Positions 36,231-47,930 are shown, numbered from the stretch's first letter. The stretch: DNA of 64,000 nucleotides from Pterois miles (GCA_947000775.1 CAMQGK010000552.1:5148001-5212000), one strand, 5' to 3'. Numbers and translations are program-made. Notes: generated from the letters alone by a model not told the origin.

Positions 36231-36394
36231 ACTTGTTTTGTCACTAAAAGGACTCGTCATTCATTTTAAAGCAAAAGCTCACTTCTACAGTTGATATCTT
36301 TCTGTAACTTCCTGGCATCTAAATGTGTCGCCTACCAACCAATCAGGGCAAAGAAATATCCCACACCTAAACCTGCATCAGGGAAGATTGTTTA

Positions 36395-36529
36395 TTAGTA
36401 GTATAGTAACAATACTGACTTTTCTTTAACTTTTTTCGACATACATAGAATATTTTGGACTATTTTCAACAACCTATACTATGACTTTTTTCAACATACT
36501 ATACCATGACTTTAGATTTTTTTGACATA
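36395..36529 (-). repeat. Short piece of the 24-bp satellite, reverse orientation
   Basis: TATACTATGACTTTTTTCAA, CATACTATACCATGACTTTA and TTTTTTGACATAC are the reverse complement of the units in the large array at 41835-47725. The Tc1-like element at 36530 is inserted into it, and remnant sequence resumes beyond 38142 (TTTTTTGACGTACGACAC). Confidence 0.7.
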
Positions 36530-38141
36530 CAGTGTTCAAAATAATAGCAGTCCAACATGAATAACCTGTTTTTGGTACAAATTATATTACTGCATGGCAA
36601 ATAATTTACCAGTTGCTGTAGTAGGGTCATAGAAAACCAACAGAGCCAACATTCATGATATGTATGCTCCTGAGTCTGTGTAATTGAATAATGAATTGAA
36701 GGGGCGTGTTAAAAAAAATAGCAGTGTGGAGGTCAATTAGTGAAGTCATTCAATCTGTGAAAAAACAGGTGTCAATCAGGTGGCCCTTATTTAAGGATGA
36801 AGCCAGCACATGTTGCTCATGCATTTCTCTCTGAAAACCTGAGAAAAATGGGTCGTTCCAGACATTGTTCAGAAGAAAAACGTACTTTGATTAAAATGTT
36901 GATTTATGAAGGGAAAACGTATAAAGTAGTGCAGAAAATGATAGGCTGCTCGGCTAAAATGATCTCCAATGCTTTAAAATGGAAAGCAAAACCAGAGAGA
37001 CGTGGAAGAAAACGGAAGACTACCATTCGAATGGATTGACGAATAGCCAGAATGGTGAAAACTCAGCCAACGATCAGCTCCAGGATGATCAAAGACGGTC
37101 TGAAGTTACAATGTGAGTACTGTGACAATTAGAAGACGCCTGTGTGAAGCTAATCTATCAGCAAGAAGCCCCCGCAAAGTCCCACTGTTAAAAAAAAAAA
37201 AAAAAAAAGACATGTGCTGAAGAGGATACAGTTTGCCAAAGAACACCTTGGCTGGCCAAAAGAGAAATGGAGAAACATTTTGTGGACGGATGAGAGTAAG
37301 ATTGTTCTCTTTGGGTCTAAGGGCCGCAGACAGTTTGTCAGACGACCCCCAAACACTGAATTCAAGCCACAGTACACTCTGAAGACAGTGAAGCATGGTG
37401 GTGCAAGCATCATGATATGGGGATGTTTCTCTTACTATGGTGTCGGGCCTATTTATCGCATACCAGGGATCATGGATCAGTTTGGATACATCAAAATACT
37501 TGAAGAGGTCATGTTGCCTTATGCTGAAGAGGAAATGCCCTTGAAATGGGTGTTTCAACAAGACAACGACCCCAAACACACCAGTACGCGAGCAGCTTCT
37601 TGGTTCCAGACCAACAAAATTAAAGTCATGGAGTGGCCAGCCCAATCCCCGGACCTTAATCCGATAGAAAACTTGTGGGGTGACATTAAAAATGCTGTTT
37701 CTGAGGCAAAACCAAGAAATGCAGAGGAATTATGGAACGTTGTCAAATCATCCTGGGCTGGAATACCTGTTCACAGATGCCAGAAGTTGGTCGACTCCAT
37801 GCAACACAGATGTGAAGCGGTTCTCAGAAACAGTGGCTATACAACTAAATATTAGTTTAGTGATTCATAGGAATGCTGAATCCTGGATATTTTTCAGTTT
37901 ACACAGTAAATATTTGAGTTTGTAAAGTAAAATGCAGACACTGCTATTTTTTTGAACAGCCCAATGTTCATTTTTCTTCATTTTCTGTAAAGTAATACAA
38001 GAATTTCTGCTTTTTTTTCTTCATGTTTTGATTTAGAATATAATGTGCAGTGTTCCCAATGCATGGAAATAAAAACCATTATAAGGATTTTGGGCTTTAC
38101 TCAATTTTTTAAACAGACTGCTATTATTTTGAACACAACTG
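36530..38141 (+). mobile_element. Tc1-like transposon, complete ends, TA duplication
   Basis: The left end TA-CAGTGTTCAAAATAATAGC and the right end GCTATTATTTTGAACACAAC followed by TG-TA are inverted repeats flanked by TA. The length, 1612 bp, is typical of Tc1-like elements. One transposase reading frame fills the interior on the plus strand but is disrupted. Confidence 0.92.
36797..37855 (+). pseudogene. Tc1-like DD34E transposase, disrupted
   Basis: Cut-and-paste transposase. The N-terminus (ENLRKMGRSRHCSEEKRTLI) leads into a helix-turn-helix (VVQKMIGCSAKMISNAL) and a basic GRKRKTT block. A TGA after TTIRMD (37037-37039), a one-base shift near 37110 and an A run of about 20 at 37191-37209 break the frame. 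From 37214 it is open to the stop at 37853: WTDESKIVLFG has the first Asp, QQDNDPKHTS the second, and SPDLNPIENLW the Glu, with 34 residues between the second Asp and the Glu. The catalytic half is intact, so the breaks may be fairly recent. As given it cannot make a full protein. Confidence 0.88.
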
Positions 38142-38479
38142 TACTATACAGTGATTTTTTTTTTTTTTTTTTTTTTTTACATTTTTTGACGTACGACACT
38201 GCCTTTTTTTCCAACGGTATTTTTATTGTGCCTTTAAACAAACAGATAAATACAGCCAACACAGTGGCCACAAGAACTAAACATCAGTCTTAGATGTACA
38301 CAGCACATAATATACTCAGAGATGGTTGCTCACAGTCATAAATATGTAGTGGAAAATGTCATAGTATTTCTGTATAAGGAGGAGGAGGCACTCAGTCCGT
38401 TACAGTTGATTACAATCAACAGTGATGCAACTGGAAAACATTATAAGAAAACAAACTAAAGGTCAGTAAATAAATACCT

Positions 38480-38890
38480 TGCCAACCAAAAATGTCACTG
38501 GGAATTTTCCAGCATATTTACAGAAAGATCCAAGTCTTAAAGAAGTCACCCGTTGTACAGTCGGTATGTTGGCTATTCTATTCGTATTAGGTCAAATATC
38601 AGTTTATCTCACCCCACAGCTGTTGGTTTATCACCGATCATCTGAGCAATGTATTTTTCCAGCAACATGTAAGAAAACTGACCAGCCGTCTGTGATGAAA
38701 GCCTTTAATACGAGGATCAGGTAAACCGAGAAGCAACACCTGAGGTTCAATGTCAAGGTGGACATTAAACCCCAGTACTCCTCCGTATGGATACAAGACC
38801 ACATACATACAGAGACCATATTTCTGTTGGATTTGTTCAAATGTAAGTGAAACTCCATCAAATAAATGCCCTAGAGTTAAGACCCCCATC
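38480..38890 (-). pseudogene. LINE-1-like reverse transcriptase fragment
   Basis: The minus-strand frame reads LGHLFDGVSLTFEQIQQKYG and, further on, GLPDPRIKGFHHRRLVSF, which resembles the region after the polymerase domain in fish L1 elements (a feature of the type FEQIQ-KYGL). Both ends are truncated. Family assignment is from memory of such motifs. Confidence 0.45.
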
Positions 38891-39319
38891 TCTCTTCAGA
38901 TGTTAAATCCTCCATCTGAACTTGCTAAATAAAAATCAGTGTTACCCTGTATGGGAACCCTCTGTCTGTCTTATTGCTTGGCAGGCTTGCAGACTCTGAT
39001 TACGTTACTGTACATATCACTCCTGATCGAGATCCCCAGGTAAGTAAAACCATTGGGTGACCATTTAAATAGCTTACATGGGTGATAAGGATTGCCTTAT
39101 GGCATCACTGCAGATTTTAAAAATTAATTTCATAACCTGAACATTCACTATATTTATTTATTACATCCAAAAGAGCTGGTATAGATGTCTTTGGGTTAGT
39201 TATATATAAAGACTGAGATCTCGCCAGTATATTTGTCTATTTTGTGATCATTTTCACCAACAGAGATTCCAGTGATATCTGGTCTGGTCCTCCATGTCAT
39301 GTGTGAGACATATTGCTGA

Positions 39320-39576
39320 TGTTGTTGTTGGCATGTGTCCAGGTGTCCCCTCACCTGTGTCTTGTGTTTTCACTGGCTGTAGCTTGTGGCTGGAGTCCCC
39401 GACACGTCCAGATATTTAGCATAGATATATATAGGAATGTGTCTGCTTGTGTCTTTGAACAGCTCACACATGACGCTCAAATACGATGTGCGAGCGGCGA
39501 GCCAACTGTGATCTGCCTGTCTTTTTGTCGTGGAACAGAAAATCAGGGCTAAAGTCGTGTAATGTGAACTAGGCAT
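39320..39576 (+). repeat. Truncated copy of the AGTTCACACTACA element
   Basis: Shares CCAGATATTTAGCA, AGCTCACACATGACGC, and an end reading TAATGTGAACTAGGCATTAG with the element at 28445-28870. The left inverted end is missing or diverged. Confidence 0.5.
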
Positions 39577-39874
39577 TAGTCTTTCTTCCAATTTTTTTAC
39601 CAGTGGACACTTTTAGGCTGCAGCGAAAAATCCACCCGTGGCCTAAAGTGCATTTTCCCCATAGACCACCGCTGCAGAAGAGTCTGTAAAACTGTTGAAA
39701 GGACACCCCAAACTGCAAACAAGGTTGATAATGACTTTTTCTATTGTGAATTTTTGGTCCATAGAGGTTTTATATTTATAAAACTTGCCATGAGCCGAGA
39801 AAAGCGATTTGTGACATCACAAAGTAAAGGGCCAGCAGGGGAAATACTACTGCACATATTCAGCATCCATTAGC

Positions 39875-39890
39875 TAGCCAGGGGGCGCTA
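39875..39890 (+). promoter_or_regulatory. CTCF-like motif
   Basis: TAGCCAGGGGGCGCTA resembles the core CTCF consensus CCASYAGRKGGC. It stands between two convergent genes. Such matches occur by chance, so this is weak. Confidence 0.2.
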
Positions 39891-39904
39891 GAGAGAGACT
39901 CCAT

Positions 39905-40262
39905 CCAGCCATTCATCCATTGATAACCGCTTATCCCATTAGGGGTCGCGGGGGGGCTGGAGCCGATCCCAGCTGGCATTGGGCGAAGGCGGGTTCACCC
40001 TGGACAGGTCGCCAGTCCATCGCAGGACACATTGAGACAGACAACATATAGACAGACAACCATTCACACTCACATCCACACCTACGGGCAATTTAGAGTC
40101 ATCAATTAACCTAAACAGCATGTCTTTGGACTGTGGGAGGAAGCCGGAGTACCCGGAGAAAACCACGCTTACACGGGGAGAACATGCAAACTCCACACAC
40201 AAGAGCCCCAAGTCGGATTCGAACCTGCGACCCTCTTGCTGTGAGGCGAGAGTGCTAACCAG
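39905..40262 (+). repeat. Interspersed GTGGGAGGAAGCC repeat, fullest copy
   Basis: Runs from CCATTGATAACCGCTTATCC through GGCGAAGGCGGGTTCACCCT, GACAGACAACCATTCACACT and GGACTGTGGGAGGAAGCCGG to GATTCGAACCTGCGACCCTC and GTGAGGCGAGAGTGCTAACC. The GATTCGAACC stretch is a tRNA-like B box in complement form. A short (TAG)n run follows at 40262. Confidence 0.8.
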
Positions 40263-40279
40263 TAGTAGTAGTAGTCTGA

Positions 40280-41830
40280 ACAAAGTTCAGACATCTCGAA
40301 TTAAACGGTACAACACAGACTGTGACTTTGTTCTCTGCTCAGGTGTTAGTCCACGATACCTTTATATGGCAAATAGGCTGAGTTGTTTGCACCTATATTA
40401 ATGCTCAGTCCTGTATACAGAACCTTGAAAGTCTCAAAAATCACCACAGAGTTGAATCATCATCTTCCTCCAAAACAGCTTCTATGAAAACTGTCGATGG
40501 TGTGGTTTTGTACTGATGTAATAATGTTTGTGTCTGTGATTCAGTAGTTAACCAGCAGGAGGCAGTCAAACTCAAACTCCTTTCAGACCCTTAATGCTTG
40601 CCCTTCCTCCCACCTGTGTGCTGGCAGACCACATGGCAGACTGATGGCAGGCTGCTGAGTAAATTGAAGCTGAGCCATTAATCCACACAGTTTGCAGCAC
40701 AGTGAATGCATCACTAGGTGAGTTTGATATCCTTTTGGAAGTCAGGTGACCTTTTAAATGTAAAGTTCAAGACACAAAAGACAGACTTCAACACAAGGAT
40801 CAGTAACTTTCAACTAACTCATGAACTTCATGAATGTTTGGCAACAGCTCACACTATTAACCTGACATTGTTTTCATACAAGTAACCAAAAAAGGGGAGG
40901 AAATATGCTTGAAGTCCTAAAATTTGCATGCATACATTTTGTTTTTTAGTTATTAAGAAATAAAAATACACTTTTTATTGTGTTTACTACAATCCAGGAG
41001 TGGTAGTGTAGTGCTAACATTAAACCAGATGTGTTTGAATACAGTTTGACTTTGTTCCAGACAGAAATTGATTCCATTAAATTTACTTTTATTTTACTAC
41101 GTTTAGGAAAGTTTGCAGTCCAGATTTTTGAGAATCAAACACTTAATTTCCTGCATTGTGTTGAATTTTTACACACATTTATGTCTAAATGACTTTATTT
41201 ATTTAAAAGAAAATACGAAATTCAGGCAGCAGGTGAGAATTAAAAATTAAATATTTTAGGCTGTCAGGCATTCTCTATTGCTTTCAACTATAAATAAATA
41301 TTTGGCTGTAGATCAACTTTTCTCATTTAACATTGTCTGTTGAGTCAGCACGTAAGCATGATTTACTTTTCCCTCCTCTTTTGTGTCTTTTGTTTGGTGA
41401 AGTAACATCTTAAAATGTGCATGTGGCGTCTATTTGTGTCAATAAACCATTCATTTATTTTAGTTAATTTATGAACCCCTGGAGTTTAGTTGCTCATATA
41501 CTGTATGTTTCAGCAAGGTTTCAGCCCATTTTCAAAAGTCATAATATAGTATGTTGAAAAAAAAAAAACATAGTTATAATGATAATACATCTTATTTATG
41601 GTGTGCTTTTCATGAAGACACTTTACATGACACGCAACATTAATTGCACATAAAAAGCAAGTCTACAAAGTTGAGTTTTGGTTTATGATTTGAATGTGGA
41701 CAGGTTGGTGAACTCTGTCCCCATCGGTCCGGTGGTTGGTGCTGAGTGGTGGAGACGGGCGGTTGGCATCAGAGGAACGCAGGCTGCAGGTAGGAGCGTA
41801 TTCAATGTAATGTGGGCCAGCTTATGGAGG
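40280..41830. other. Intergenic DNA before the satellite
   Basis: AT-rich, with one isolated satellite unit at about 41530-41565 and GC-richer sequence at 41710-41800. No gene or complete repeat is recognised. Confidence 0.45.
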
Positions 41831-42744
41831 TCATGAAAAGGTCAGAGTATAGCATGTTGAAAAAAGTGATAAAATAGTCCTATCATAGTTTGTCGGAAAA
41901 GTCATAGTATCGTGTGTCCAAAAAGTGATAGTGTAGTATGTTGAAAAAATGGTTATAGTGTAATATCTTGAAAAAATAAGTCCTAGTATAGTATGTTGAA
42001 AAGTTATAGTATGTTGAAAAAATTGCAAAAATCCTCAGATATTATGTCAAAAAATTCATAATATAGTTTGTTGAAAATAAGTCACAGTATAGCATGTCAA
42101 AAAAATAAAATGCTACTATAGTATGTCCAAAATTTATTAAAATTAAAAAAGTCATAGGATAGTACGACAAAAAAAAGTATAATAAAAAAAATAAAAAGTT
42201 ATAGTCTTGTATGGTGAATTTTTTTTAAAAGTCATAGTATAGTATGTCAAAAAATGTCATACTACATTATATTGAAAAAAAATATATAGTATGGCAAAAG
42301 AATTTTAAAAATCATTGTGTAGTATGTTGAAAAAAGTTATACGATAGTATCTCGAAAAAATAAGTCATAGTGAATAATGTCGAAAAACAGTCATAGTATG
42401 TCGAAAATAAGTCATAGTATAAATAAGTCATAGTATAGTATGCCGGAAAAATAAAAAAAATCATAGTTTAGCATGTTGAAAAAATGTTATACTATAGTAT
42501 GTCTAATAAAAGTCATAGCATAGTTTGTCAAAAATAAGTCATAGTATTGTGTCTCAAAAAGTCATAGTGTAATATTTTTTAAAAATTGTAAAAGTCATAG
42601 TATTGTATACTGCAAAAAATTCATTGAGAAGTCATTGTGTAGTATGTTGAAAAATAGTCATAATATGATATCTCAAAAAATTAAGTCATAGTATAGTATG
42701 TCAAAAAAATAGTCACAGTGTATTATGTCGACAAAGTCATAGTT

Positions 42745-43101
42745 GGGGGCGGCAGTAGCTCAGTCTGTAGGGAGTTGGCTTTGGAATCGGAGGGTCACCG
42801 GTTCAAGTCCTGACATGGACCAAAAACTGAGTGTGAACTGGTAGCTGGAGAGGTGCCAGTTTACCTCTTGCGCTGCCGAGGTGCCCCTGAGCAAGGCACC
42901 AAATCCCCAACTGCTCGGGGCGCTTGTCAGGAGCAGCCCCCTCACTCTGACATCTCTCCATTTGATGCATGTATATGGGTCCTGTTTGTGCATGTGTGTG
43001 TCTCGGGTCTGCATGTACCGTGTATAAGTAAAAACAACAGAGTGTAAAAATTGAATTTCCCCTAGTGGGACGAATAAAGGAATATCTTCTTCTTTCTTCT
43101 T
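42745..43101 (+). mobile_element. tRNA-derived SINE inside the satellite
   Basis: Same family as 9650-9991: GGCGGCAGTAGCTCAGTCTG, B box GGTTCAAGTCC at 42800-42810, tail TTGAATTTCCCCTAGTGGGA, AATAAAGG and (TTC)n. Satellite units continue directly on both sides. Confidence 0.88.
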
Positions 43102-44699
43102 AGTATGTCTAAAATAAGTCATAGTATAGTATGCAGAAAAAATAAAATAAAATGTCATAGTGTAGTTTGGTTTGTCAAAAATAATTCATGTCGCAAAAAT
43201 TAAAGTCATTGTATAATATGGCAAAAATATAAAAAGTCATAGTATAGTATGTCAAAAAATAAAAAAAGTCACACTATAGTATGTCAGAAAAAAGTTACGA
43301 TAGTATGTAGAACAACTTCTAAGAAGACAGTATCGTACAGTCAGTATAATATCTCAAAAAAATAAGTCATGGTATATTCTGTTGGAACAAAGTTATAGTA
43401 TGTCGAATATACATCATAATGACGATAAAAAGTCTTTCGAAAAAATGAGTCAGTATACTATGGTAGTATAGTATGGTGAAAAAAGTCATCGTATAGTATG
43501 TCGATAAAAACTCATAGTATGTTGAAAATAAGTCTTAAATACAGTAATTCAACGTATAGTATGTTGAAAAAAGTCATAATATAGTATATCGACAACAAGT
43601 CATAGTACATTGTGTCAAAAAAATGTCATACTATAGTAAGTCAACAACAGTCACACTATGTCAAAAAAGTCATACTACAGTATGTTGACAATAAAAGTAA
43701 TAGTATATCTCGAAAAAATAAGTGAAAATATATTTTGTCGAAAATAATTCATAGTATAGTATATTGAAAAAATTTAAAAAGTCATTGTGTAGTATGTCAA
43801 AAAAGTCATAATACATTATGTCAAAAAAAAAGTCATGTCGGATAAAAAGTCATAGTGTAGTATTTTAAAAAATAGTCATAGTGTAGTATTTTAAAGAATA
43901 GTCATAGTATAATATCTTTAAAAAATAAGTCATAGTATAGTATGTTGAAAGTTATAAATTAGTTGACATGTAGCATGTCGAAAAAACAGCCTAAATATAA
44001 TATTTTGACAAAAAGTCATCGTACATTATGTCAAAAGTCATAGTATAGTATGTCAAAAAAAAGTAATACTATAGTATGTCGAAAAAAGTCATAGTATAGT
44101 ATGTTGAAAAATAGTCATAGTATAATATCTTGAAAAAGAAGTCATAGTATATTCTGTTGAAAAAAAAACATCATAGTATAGTATATGTCGAGAAAAAGTC
44201 ATACTTAAGTTTGTTGAAAAAAGTCATAGTATAGTATGTTATAAGTTATACTATAGTATGTCAAAAATTAAAAATGTCATATTGCATGTCGAAAAAACGT
44301 CATAGTATAGTATGTCATAAAAAGACATAAAATAGGTTGTCAAAAATAAGTCACAATATAATATGCCAAAAAAATCAAAAAGTCATAGTATAGTATGCCA
44401 AAAAATAAGTCTACTATGACTACTATGTCAAAAAAAGTCATATTTTAGTATGTTGGACAAAGTTATGAAAGTATGTCGAAAATTTTTTTACAAAGTCATA
44501 GTATATTATGTCGAAAAATAGTTATGTCGAAAAAAGTCATAGTATAGTATGTCGACAAAAAGTCATAATGTAGGTTTTCAAAAAGAAGTCATACTATAGT
44601 ATGTCAGAAAAATTAAAAAGTCATAGTATAGTATGTTGACAAACATTTTAAGTCATTGTGTAGTATGTTGAAAAATAGTTAATAGTATATCTAAAAAAA

Positions 44700-44785
44700 G
44701 TCTAGTGGGGACTAGTCAGACTAGCGTTCGAACTGATGGAGCCACTTAGTCCAGTTGCCTTCGATTCAATTTTTGCCAGAATCTC
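44700..44785 (+). other. Short non-satellite insert in the array
   Basis: GTCTAGTGGGGACTAGTCAG, GCGTTCGAACTGATGGAGCC and TTAGTCCAGTTGCCTTCGAT are unlike satellite units and of higher GC. GTTCGAACTGATGG hints at a tRNA-like or SINE piece, but identity is unknown. Confidence 0.5.
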
Positions 44786-45115
44786 AAAAAAATAAATCAT
44801 AGTGTATCATGTTGAAAAACCAGTAATAGTATGTTGAAAATAAGTCATAGTATAGCATTTCGAAAAATTTAAGTCATAGTATAGTATGTTAAAAAAGTCA
44901 TAAGACAGTATGTCAAAAAAAGTTCTAATATAGTATGTCGAAAAAATTGTAGTCATTGTGTAGTACGTTGAAAAATAGTCATAGTATAACTCAAAAAAAT
45001 AAGTCCTAGCATAGTATGTCGAGAAAAGTTATAATATAGTATGTCAAAAATAAGTCAAAAATCAGTCAGTGTATAGTATGTTGAAAAATAGTCCTAATAC
45101 ATTATGTCAACAAAA

Positions 45116-46332
45116 TTCTTCATCTTCATCCGCTTATCCGGGGTCAGGTTCGCGGGGGCAACAGCTCCAGCAGGGGACCCCAAACTTCCCTTTCCCGGGC
45201 CACATTAACCGGCTCTGACTGGGGGATCCCAAGGCGTTCCCAGGCCAGTGTGGAGATATAATCTCTCCATCTAGTCCTGGGTCTTCCCCGGGGCCTCCTC
45301 CCAGCTGGTCGTGCCTGGAACACCTCCCTAGGGAGGCGCCCAGGAGGCATCCTTACCAGATGCCCGAACCACCTCGACTGGCTCCTTTCAACGCAAAGGA
45401 GCAGCGGCTCTACTCCGAGTCCCTCACGGATGACTGAGCTTCTCACCTTATCTCTAAGGGAGATGCCAGCCACCCTCCTGAGAAAATCCATTTCGGCCGC
45501 TTGTACTCGCGATCTAGTTCTTTCGGTCATGACCCAGCCCTCATGACCATCGGTGTGAGTAGGCACGAAGATTGACCGGTAGATAGAGAGCTTTGCCTTC
45601 CAGCTCAACTCTCTCTTCGTCACAACGGTGCAGTACAGCGACTGCAATACCGCCCCCGCTGCTCCGATTCTCCAGCCGATCTCACTTTCCTCACTCACGA
45701 ACAAGACCCCGAGGTACTTGAACTCCTTCACTTGGGGTAAAGACTCATTCCCTACCTGGAGTAGACAATCCATCGGTTTCCTGCTGAGAACCATGGCCTC
45801 CGATTTTGAGGTGCTGATCCTCATCCCAGCTGCTTCACACTCGGCTGCGAACCGATCCAGTGAGCGCTGGAGGTCACAGACTGATGATGCCAGCAGAACC
45901 ACATCATCTGCAAAAAGCAGCGATGAGATCCTCAGCACACCAATCCGCAAACCCTCCTCCCCCCCGACTACGCCTCGATATCCTCTCCATGAATATCACG
46001 AACAGGATTGGAGACAAGGCGCAACCCTGGCGAAGGCCAACGCCCACCGGAAACGAGTCCGACTTACTGCTGAGAACCCGGACGCAGCTCTCGCTTTGGG
46101 AGTACAGGGATTGGATGGCCCTGAGAAGTGACCCCCTCACCCCATACTCCCGCAGCACCTCCCACAGTATACCCCGGGGGACTCGATCGTACGCCTTCTC
46201 CAAGTCTACAAAACACATGTAGACTGGATGGGCATACTCCCAGGCCCCCCCAAGGATCCTTGCGAGAGTAAAGAGCTGGTCCGTTGTTCCACGGCCAGGA
46301 CGAAATCCGCATTGTTCCTCTTCAATCCGAGG
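45116..46332 (-). mobile_element. 5'-truncated non-LTR retrotransposon (LINE)
   Basis: On the minus strand the sequence opens inside a reverse transcriptase and runs to a 3' end of the type GCGGATGAAGATGAAGAA. A clean junction with satellite units at both sides shows it inserted into the array. The 5' truncation is the usual outcome of target-primed reverse transcription. Confidence 0.88.
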
Positions 46333-46347
46333 TTCGACAAAAGTCAT
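45144..46347 (-). pseudogene. LINE reverse transcriptase, C-terminal part with one frameshift
   Basis: Two overlapping frames cover one protein. The first (46347-45904) has EEEQCGFRPGRGTTDQLF, FVDLEKAYDRVPRGILWEVL and VGLRQGCALSPILF, the RT core blocks. The second (45950-45144) has SSLLFADDVVLLA (the catalytic Asp pair in FADD), FKYLGVLF, and a C-terminal block FGHLVRMPPGRLP, GRRPRGRPRTRWRDYIS and LAWERLGIP. The frame changes at the G run near 45960, so a single indel there explains the break. The N-terminal endonuclease is missing. Apart from the shift the frame is open, so insertion is probably fairly young. Confidence 0.85.
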
Positions 46348-47839
46348 ACTATATTATGTTGAAAATTTAAAAAGTCATAGTGGAGTATGTCGAAAAAAGT
46401 AATAATATAGTATGTTGAAAAAAGTCATAGTATAGTATGTCGACATGAAGTCAGTACATTATGGCAAAAAAAAAAAGTCACACTTAGTATATGTCAAAAA
46501 AGTCATAATAGTGTGTTGAAAAATAGTAGCAGTATAATATCTTGAAAAAATAAATAGTATATTCTGTCTAAAAAAAGTTATAGTATGTCGAAAATAATAA
46601 TGCTGGAAAAATATCACACTATAGTATGTCAAAAATAAAGAAGTCATAGTATTGTATGTTGGCAAAAATCATAGTATAGTATGTCAAAAAATTTAAGTCA
46701 GTGTAGTATGTCGAAAAAATAGTCATAGTATAGTATGTTGAAATATTTTTTTAAAAATCATAATATTGTACGTCCAAGAGAAAAGTTTTTCTATATGTCG
46801 AAAAATTTTAAAAATCTTTGTATTGTATGTCGGGAAAAAAAGTCATAGCATAGTTATCGAAAAATTTGTCATTGTCACTATGTAGAAAAAAGTCAACCTA
46901 TTGTATGTTGAAAAAAATTAAAAAATCATAGTATAGTATGTTTAAAATTTAAGTCATCATAGTATGTAGAAGTCATACTACAGTATGTCGAAAAAAGTCG
47001 TAGTATAGTCTGTCAAAACGTCATACTGTAGTCTCTCAAAAAAATAAGTCAGTGTAGTATGTCAAGTCATACTATAGTATCTTGAAGAAACTATAGTGTA
47101 GTATGTCAAAAAATGGTTATAATATCTTGAAAAAAATAAGCCCTAGTATAGTATTTGTTAAAAAAAAAATTGCAAAAATCCTAGGATATTAGTATTGGAA
47201 AAAAAACATATGCATGTCAAAAAAATTGCTTATGTATGTCAAAGATTTAAAAAAAAATCCTAGGATAGTATGACAAAAAAAGTCAGAATATAGTTTGTCG
47301 AAAATAAGTTAGTCTTGTATGGTGAATTTTTTTTTTTTTAAGTCATAGTACAGTATGTCAAAAAAAGTTACACTATAGTATGTCATAAAAAGTTATTATA
47401 TTTTGTTGAAAATAAGTTATATTATGTTTAAAAAAAGTCATACTATACTATGTCAAGTCATAATATAATTTGTTGAAAATAAGTCACAGTATAGTATGTC
47501 AGAAAAGATAGTATGTCGAGAAAATAATCATGTCAAAAATCTGTTTAGTATGACAAAGCAGTCTAGTGTGAAAAAAGTCCTTCTACAGTATGCTGATAGT
47601 CAAGTATAGTATGTCTAAAGTCAAAGCATGTTGAAAAAAGTCAGTTTAGTATGTTTAGTCATAGCATAGTATGTCGATAAAAGTTGTAAAACGTTTAGTA
47701 TAAAATAGTCACAGTACATCGAAAAAGGATGTTGACTCTTCCAAAGTTCAGTGTACTGAGATGTAAGTACCTGACACAGTAGAGGTGAGCGTTTGCCATT
47801 TAAATATTAGGACAGGAACACTAAACCACGAGACCATCG

Positions 47840-47930
47840 GTTCAGTGCAAGATTTTGTGTTTATTATTATTAACCGTTGACAATCAGCAGAGAAACAAGG
47901 CAGGAAGATAGACGAGGACAGACACTGGAA
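47840..47930 (-). terminator. eef1d: eef1d 3' UTR and polyadenylation signal
   Basis: After the TGA at 47931-47933 the minus strand has AATAAA at 47865-47860, giving a 3' UTR of only about 70-95 nt. The satellite array ends about 115 bp further on. Confidence 0.65.

Larger units (their letters stand above)
41835..47725 (+). repeat. AT-rich minisatellite/satellite array, about 24-bp unit
   Basis: Irregular tandem units are built on GTCATAGTATAGTATGTC plus G/A-rich spacers of 4 to 8 A. Variants have GTTG in place of GTCG, and spacing varies between roughly 18 and 40 bp. All units run the same way. The array is interrupted by a SINE (42745-43101), a short unrelated insert (about 44700-44780) and a LINE (45116-46332). 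Without the inserts about 4.2 kb of units remain. The open frames on both strands inside it are artefacts. Spacing is not fixed and there are no unique spacers, so it is not a CRISPR. Confidence 0.92.

Noticed and set aside
37106..37645. Minus-strand frame of 179 codons
   Set aside because: Antisense shadow of the Tc1-like transposase, including a Phe run from the A tract.
45628..46222. Plus-strand frames of 167 and 120 codons
   Set aside because: Antisense of the LINE reverse transcriptase; no independent features.
41835..47725. CRISPR-like array of short repeats
   Set aside because: Units follow each other with only short A-rich links, spacing is irregular, there are no unique spacers and no cas genes, and the genome is vertebrate.
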